Assembly (NCBI GenBank): GCA_027062985.1 | Contig: JAMOSR010000141.1 | Coordinates: 1-18,633, forward strand | DNA from: Nautiliaceae bacterium | Lineage (GTDB): Bacteria; Campylobacterota; Campylobacteria; Campylobacterales; Nautiliaceae | Direction of reading: 5' to 3' | Length of the DNA: 18,633 bases | In this document: piece after piece, positions 14,608-18,633 of the stretch | Numbering within the stretch: position 1 is the first letter of the stretch | Layout of the letters: the number at the start of each line of letters is the position of its first letter | Position numbers and translations under genes: made by a program | The notes under the pieces: generated by a model | Databases searched by the model: none | The model's input: only the letters and a program-made list of their open reading frames with translations | Told to the model about the DNA's origin: nothing

Positions 14608-15894
14608 TTAGTTGATGGTGTAGCTGGGATAGTAATTTATTGAATGAAAAACTTTTTTGCCGTATCTTTTAGCGTAAATGGTTATTAAAAGTTTTTGAAG
14701 GGTCCCTGCAATTGAGGGCTCAAACCATGCCAGATTGCTAAGGGCTATTATGTATTTAGGCGGAAGTTTATAAAGGTCGGTTACCGTGGTTTCGTAGCAT
14801 ATAGCGTTTATAAAGTCTGTGTTTTTTATTTTAAAGACCGAAAAGTGTTTTGATGTTGCGTAATCACTTGCCCCTTCAAAAAAAATTTTGTTTATCTCTT
14901 TTTGAAAAAAAGGTAGGGGTATATATTCTCCAAAAGGCACTAAAATATGTTTGTCCAATATTTTCATATTTCCTTTTTCGAAAACATATGTGGAATTGTA
15001 AAATTTACCGTTTTTTAAATGAAGCCCCCCCGTTATTATTGTTATTTTGTAAGAGAGCAGTTTAAGTTTGTTTATAATGTCTGGGTGTTTATTTAAAAAA
15101 ATAGGAAAAGCGCTTTCGGGTAAGACCACCGCGTCATATTTTCCTATTGAATTATTTATATACCGGAAGTTGTTTTTTATCTCCTGAGGAATGTATTTTG
15201 GGTCCCATTTTTTATTCTGCGGTACGTATGTTGTAATCAGTTTTATTTTAAGTGGAGGTGGAGTTATCGGCTTTGGGTGGACAAAAAGGGCGGTGGTTAT
15301 TAATATTAAAGAGAATTTGTTTTTTAAAACAACGGCTGTTATAAGTAAAAAAAGAGTGATTTTTAAAGGCGAAAAAAACGAATTTGCAATTAAAACTTCC
15401 GGTTTTAACCAGTCAAACGTAAACGGTTTTAAATAATCAAATCCAAATATAAAAAAGAAAGCCCATAAATAGGTAGAAAACGGGGAATGGAAAACAGAAA
15501 AATTGAAAAGATAAAATACTTTATTAATAAACCAGAAAATAAATCCGTAACCAAAACCTATCAACAAAATGATTAAGGGAATTAAGAAAGAGAGATTATA
15601 ATATCGAAAACTAAGGGCTATCCACCAAAACCAAAACATTCCTATAAAAAATCCGGTTTGAAAAAAAGAATGTTTTTTATTAAAAAACCAGTAAAATGCG
15701 AGTATTGCAATAAGGGAATTTAATGTTTTTATAAAATAATTTTCTCCAAATATTGATAAATATACAGGAAGTGAAAAAAGAATTGCAGTAATTAAAGAAT
15801 TTGTGTTAAAATATCGCTTAAAAAAGGATTTACATGAATTTTTTATATGCTGAAGGACAGGCTGCTGCAGGTCAACCGAGTTTACTTGCTTCAT
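14608..15894 (-). CDS. lnt: Apolipoprotein N-acyltransferase
   Basis: A 428-residue inner-membrane enzyme that adds the third acyl chain to the N-terminal cysteine of lipoproteins. Several hydrophobic segments lie between about 34 and 205, followed by a nitrilase-like periplasmic domain. The catalytic set is Glu260 (VLPESAFP), Lys315 (DKHILVPFGEYIP) and Cys366 (AICYETT). The final membrane helix seen in E. coli is weak or absent; the protein ends soon after LLITIYAKRYGKKVFHSINYYPSYTIN. The only standard start before the first membrane segment is the ATG at 15894. It is backed by AAGAGG 5 bases upstream, and puts the first 61 bp antisense to the start of yajC. A rare start such as ATT near codon 35 would avoid the overlap. 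Heads an operon with bioD and the thioesterase. Confidence 0.85.
   Translation of the reverse strand: MKQVNSVDLQQPVLQHIKNSCKSFFKRYFNTNSLITAILFSLPVYLSIFGENYFIKTLNSLIAILAFYWFFNKKHSFFQTGFFIGMFWFWWIALSFRYYNLSFLIPLIILLIGFGYGFIFWFINKVFYLFNFSVFHSPFSTYLWAFFFIFGFDYLKPFTFDWLKPEVLIANSFFSPLKITLFLLITAVVLKNKFSLILITTALFVHPKPITPPPLKIKLITTYVPQNKKWDPKYIPQEIKNNFRYINNSIGKYDAVVLPESAFPIFLNKHPDIINKLKLLSYKITIITGGLHLKNGKFYNSTYVFEKGNMKILDKHILVPFGEYIPLPFFQKEINKIFFEGASDYATSKHFSVFKIKNTDFINAICYETTVTDLYKLPPKYIIALSNLAWFEPSIAGTLQKLLITIYAKRYGKKVFHSINYYPSYTIN
15807..15812 (+). promoter_or_regulatory. Putative -10 box of the yajC-secD-secF promoter
   Basis: TAAAAT preceded by TGT (an extended -10) lies 21 bases before the yajC ATG, with AAAAGGA between them. 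It lies inside lnt codons on the other strand. No -35 consensus was seen. Confidence 0.4.
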
Positions 15895-16145
15895 TATTAC
15901 CTCTTATTATTTTATTTGGGGTGTTTTATTTTCTTGTAATTTTACCACAACAAAGACAGGCTAAGAAACACAAAGAGATGGTTGAGAGCCTTAAAAAAGG
16001 CGATAAAATCGTAACAACCGGAGGAATTATCGCCGAAGTTGTCAAAAACGAACCTGAATTTATAAAAGCGAAAATCGCTGACGGCGTTGAGGTTAAAATA
16101 GACAAAGCCGCAGTTGCCAGAAAGCTGGATAATGAAAAAGCTTAA
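15834..16145 (+). CDS. yajC: Preprotein translocase subunit YajC
   Basis: A 103-residue YajC, the small membrane partner of SecD-SecF. A short alanine/glycine-rich N-terminus (AEGQAAAGQPS) precedes one membrane helix (about 18-39, SLLPLIILFGVFYFLVILP). The conserved PQQRQAKKHKEMVESLKKGDKIVTTGGIIAEV then begins the small cytoplasmic domain. AAAAGGA lies 6 bases before the ATG. The first 61 bp lie antisense to the start of lnt. The 3' end overlaps secD by 14 bp, which is the usual coupled yajC-secD arrangement. Confidence 0.95.
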   Translation: MNFLYAEGQAAAGQPSLLASLLPLIILFGVFYFLVILPQQRQAKKHKEMVESLKKGDKIVTTGGIIAEVVKNEPEFIKAKIADGVEVKIDKAAVARKLDNEKA

Positions 16146-17688
16146 TTACAGACTTGTAATTTTTATTCTTGCCGCTCTTTTTGGAGTGGCTTTTAGTATC
16201 CCTTCTTTTATAGGAAAACAGCCGAGGGTTAATCTGGGTCTTGATTTGCAAGGAGGAATGTATTTAGTTTTAGGTGTGAAACAGGAAGAGGCGATTAAAA
16301 ATAAAATAAAAACAATAGCATCTACAATTAAATACATTAGTGAAAAAAAAGAGCTGTTTATAGATAATTTGAAAGTTGAGCATAATAAAATAACTTTTGA
16401 GCTTCTAGATAAAGACGACGCTAAAAAAATGGATGAAGAGTTAAAAAGTATTAAAGGTATCAAAGTAGAGAAAAAAGAAAAAAACGGAAACTTAGAATAT
16501 ACTGTTTCTCTAACTCCTCAAGAAATTCAAAAAACAAAAGAAGAGGCTATAAATATAGCCGTTCAGACGATAAGAAGCAGGCTTGACGCTTTCGGTTTGG
16601 CCGAGCCTAGCGTTACAAGACAGGGTAAAGATAAAATCGTTGTCGAACTTCCCGGTATCAAAACCCAAAAAGAGAAAGAAAACATAAAAAAACTTATCTC
16701 TCAAGCGGCTCATTTGGAACTTTATCTGGTAGATGAAGAACATAGAGTCACTAACCCTAAAGAAGCAGAAAAATATGGGGATATTATGCTGCCTGATAAA
16801 GAAAATCCAAAAAGAATGTGGCTTTTAAAAACCCCTCCGGTGCTTGATGGCAGTATGATAACAAACGCTACTGTCGGGTTTACCCAAAAAACCAACCAGC
16901 CGGCTATTTTCTTTACGTTAAACAGTGAAGGGGCAAGGATATTCGGAGACGTTACGGGCAAAAACGTAGGAAAAAGACTTGCTATTGTAGTTGATAATAA
17001 AGTTTATTCCGCTCCTACCATTCAGGAAAGAATCGGAGGGGGAAGCGGACAGATAACTGTTGGAAGTCCTGATGAGGCGCATGTATTGGCTATTGCGTTA
17101 AGAAGCGGTTCTTTGCCGGCTCCGGTTGTTTTACTTGAACAAAGAAGCGTAGGGGCGAGTCTTGGGGCTGACAGTATCAGAAATTCATTAATAGCTTTAA
17201 TTTCAGGGTTTGTTATAGTTGTTATTTTTATGGCGTGGTATTACAGACTCGCAGGTATTATAGCCGATATAGCATTAATAGTAAACCTGTTTTTGATTTT
17301 AGCGGTTATGGCTATTTTCGGAGCTACCCTTACGCTTCCGGGGATGGCGGGTATAGTGCTTACTGTAGGTATGGCCGTTGATGCCAATGTAATTATTAAC
17401 GAACGTATAAGGGAGCTTATAAGAGAAGGCAAGTCTATTCGTCAGGCTATTGAAGGCGGATATAAAAACGCTATGAGTGCAATTTTGGATGCAAATATCA
17501 CAACCCTTATTGCAGCAATTGCTCTTTTTGCTTATGGAACGGGAACTATTAAAGGTTTTGCCATTACTATGGCTATTGGTATTTTGGCCAGTATGCTTAC
17601 GGCAATTTTGGGAACTCATGGTATTTGGGAATATCTGCTTGCAAGCGGTAAAAAAATAACTCCAAAAGATTTTGGAATGAAGGCGTAA
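16132..17688 (+). CDS. secD: Protein translocase subunit SecD
   Basis: A 518-residue SecD, which with SecF uses the proton motive force to pull proteins out of the SecYEG channel. It has a first membrane helix (about 8-26) and the D1 signature GLDLQGGMYLVLGV (36-49). A long periplasmic P1 domain contains TIRSRLDAFGLAEPSVTRQGKDKIVVELPG. The C-terminal membrane bundle (about 345-510) has GMAVDANVIINERIRE, carrying the conserved Asp and Arg of proton movement. I start at 16132 (MKKLNYR), 14 bp inside yajC. The in-frame ATG at 16114 would add MPESWI from yajC codons and has no ribosome site. Shorter than E. coli SecD (615) because P1 is smaller, as usual in this phylum. Confidence 0.95.
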   Translation: MKKLNYRLVIFILAALFGVAFSIPSFIGKQPRVNLGLDLQGGMYLVLGVKQEEAIKNKIKTIASTIKYISEKKELFIDNLKVEHNKITFELLDKDDAKKMDEELKSIKGIKVEKKEKNGNLEYTVSLTPQEIQKTKEEAINIAVQTIRSRLDAFGLAEPSVTRQGKDKIVVELPGIKTQKEKENIKKLISQAAHLELYLVDEEHRVTNPKEAEKYGDIMLPDKENPKRMWLLKTPPVLDGSMITNATVGFTQKTNQPAIFFTLNSEGARIFGDVTGKNVGKRLAIVVDNKVYSAPTIQERIGGGSGQITVGSPDEAHVLAIALRSGSLPAPVVLLEQRSVGASLGADSIRNSLIALISGFVIVVIFMAWYYRLAGIIADIALIVNLFLILAVMAIFGATLTLPGMAGIVLTVGMAVDANVIINERIRELIREGKSIRQAIEGGYKNAMSAILDANITTLIAAIALFAYGTGTIKGFAITMAIGILASMLTAILGTHGIWEYLLASGKKITPKDFGMKA

Positions 17689-17689
17689 A

Positions 17690-18633
17690 ATGGAATTTTT
17701 TAGCAGTAATAAAATTTACGATTTTATGGGAAAAAGAAAAATATTTGTTTCAATCTCCCTTTTTTTAATAGTTTTAAGTCTTTTTTCCATTTTTACCAAA
17801 GGGTTTAACTGGGGAATAGATTTTAAAGGCGGGATAGAAATTCAGGTAAGATTTGAAAAACCTGTGGATATTGCGGAAGTCAGAAAATATGTTAGTAAAG
17901 AGTTTAAAGGGGCCAATATTACCACTTTCGGGGCTCCAAATGAAATTCTTATAAGGTTAAACGTCGATAAGGTAAGTTCGGATTTACAAAAATCTTTGGG
18001 AGCGGAAATAAAAAAACTTTTATCTCCCCTTGGCAAAGTGGAAATAAGAAGAGTTGATATTGTAGGGGCGAAAGTCGGAAACGAACTTAAAGAAAAAGGT
18101 CTTGAAGCGTTAGCGTTTGCAATAATAGGAATTTTAATTTATGTGGCTTTCAGGTTTGAGTGGAGATTTGCCGTAGCTTCCGTTTTGGCCCTTATGCATG
18201 ATACCATTATCTCTTTAGGAGCCGTCAGTGCTTTTAATATAGAAGTAAACCTTGATGTGTTGGCCGCTATTTTGACTCTTATGGGGTATTCTCTTAACGA
18301 TACCATCGTAGTATTTGACAGAATAAGAGAAGAGGTCAGAGAAACGAAAATTAAAGATTTGGCTACTTTAATCAATATAGCTATTTCTAAAACTTTAAGC
18401 AGAACGGTTTTAACTTCCCTGACTACGTTTTTTGTGGTGTTTACGCTCTTTTTATTCGGAGGGGAAATTATCAAACCGTTTAGTTTTACGCTTCTTGTAG
18501 GTATAATTGTCGGTACCTATTCATCAATTTTTATCGCTTCGCCTCTTTTAATCTGGCTTGGATTTAAAATAGACGATTACAGAAAAAGACTGGCCGAAAA
18601 AGAGAGAATCAAAAAAGAAAAAGAAAAAATGAG
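17690..18633 (+). CDS. secF: Protein translocase subunit SecF (3' end cut by window edge)
   Basis: An open frame of 314 codons from ATG 17690, 1 bp after the secD stop, with no stop before the right edge. It begins MEFFSSNKIYDFMGKRK. The first membrane helix is about 18-36, followed by the SecF signature FNWGIDFKGGIEIQVRF. A short periplasmic domain ends in EIRRVDIVGAKVGNELKEKG. Five further membrane helices include MGYSLNDTIVVFDRIREEVRE with the conserved Asp and Arg. The last residues are a charged Lys/Glu tail (ERIKKEKEKM). Typical SecF is 310-330 residues, so only a few residues are likely missing. It completes the yajC-secD-secF operon. Confidence 0.95.
   Translation, partial: MEFFSSNKIYDFMGKRKIFVSISLFLIVLSLFSIFTKGFNWGIDFKGGIEIQVRFEKPVDIAEVRKYVSKEFKGANITTFGAPNEILIRLNVDKVSSDLQKSLGAEIKKLLSPLGKVEIRRVDIVGAKVGNELKEKGLEALAFAIIGILIYVAFRFEWRFAVASVLALMHDTIISLGAVSAFNIEVNLDVLAAILTLMGYSLNDTIVVFDRIREEVRETKIKDLATLINIAISKTLSRTVLTSLTTFFVVFTLFLFGGEIIKPFSFTLLVGIIVGTYSSIFIASPLLIWLGFKIDDYRKRLAEKERIKKEKEKM

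Noticed and set aside
16114..16131. Upstream in-frame ATG as the secD start
   Set aside because: It would translate yajC codons in another frame (MPESWI) ahead of the signal-anchor; MKKLNYR at 16132 is a normal SecD start.
17299..17619. 106-residue minus-strand open frame opposite secD
   Set aside because: Antisense to the conserved membrane bundle of secD; composition rich in Ser/Asn/Cys with no recognisable domain.

Overview
The window looks like part of a chromosome from a low-GC member of the Campylobacterota, probably the Nautiliales (Nautilia/Caminibacter-type vent bacteria). The phylum call rests on gene content: a DUF2393 membrane protein, a short RecO with a CxxC...HxxC cluster, a bioD P-loop lacking the usual Gly-Thr-Asp start, and ilvE followed by an SPFH protein. 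Genes are tightly packed, with strong AAGGAG-type ribosome sites and many overlapping or abutting ends. The order-level guess is an inference. Both window edges cut a gene.

Layout. Positions 1-5014 (minus strand) hold gltB, then an MNT nucleotidyltransferase 8 bp downstream and an overlapping HEPN gene cut by the left edge; the last two form a HepT/MntA-type toxin-antitoxin pair. Positions 5015-5317 are the only long intergenic stretch. It contains a roughly 199 bp nested inverted-repeat element flanked by an 11-12 bp direct repeat, which looks like a MITE inserted between the divergent gltB and recO promoters. Positions 5318-7383 (plus) hold recO, an L-2-hydroxyglutarate oxidase-like flavoprotein and a small unknown gene. 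Positions 7376-8851 (minus) hold a GAPN/lactaldehyde-type aldehyde dehydrogenase, convergent with the small gene and divergent from ilvE. Positions 8927-13589 (plus) are a compact run: ilvE, SPFH/prohibitin-like protein, hisIE, DUF2393 protein and a DEAD-box RNA helicase. Positions 13591-15894 (minus) are an operon of lnt, bioD and a hot-dog thioesterase. Positions 15834-18633 (plus) are yajC-secD-secF, with secF cut by the right edge.

Most of the window is housekeeping: glutamate, branched-chain amino acid, histidine and biotin synthesis, lipoprotein acylation and Sec translocation. The unusual parts are the MITE-like insertion splitting a divergent promoter, the toxin-antitoxin pair riding on the gltB transcript, a 61 bp head-to-head overlap of lnt and yajC, a probably leaderless recO, and the unknown small gene at 7084-7383. 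No tRNA, rRNA, CRISPR array or transposase gene was seen. I did not find a complete new multi-gene system; the intergenic element is the best candidate for something undescribed.
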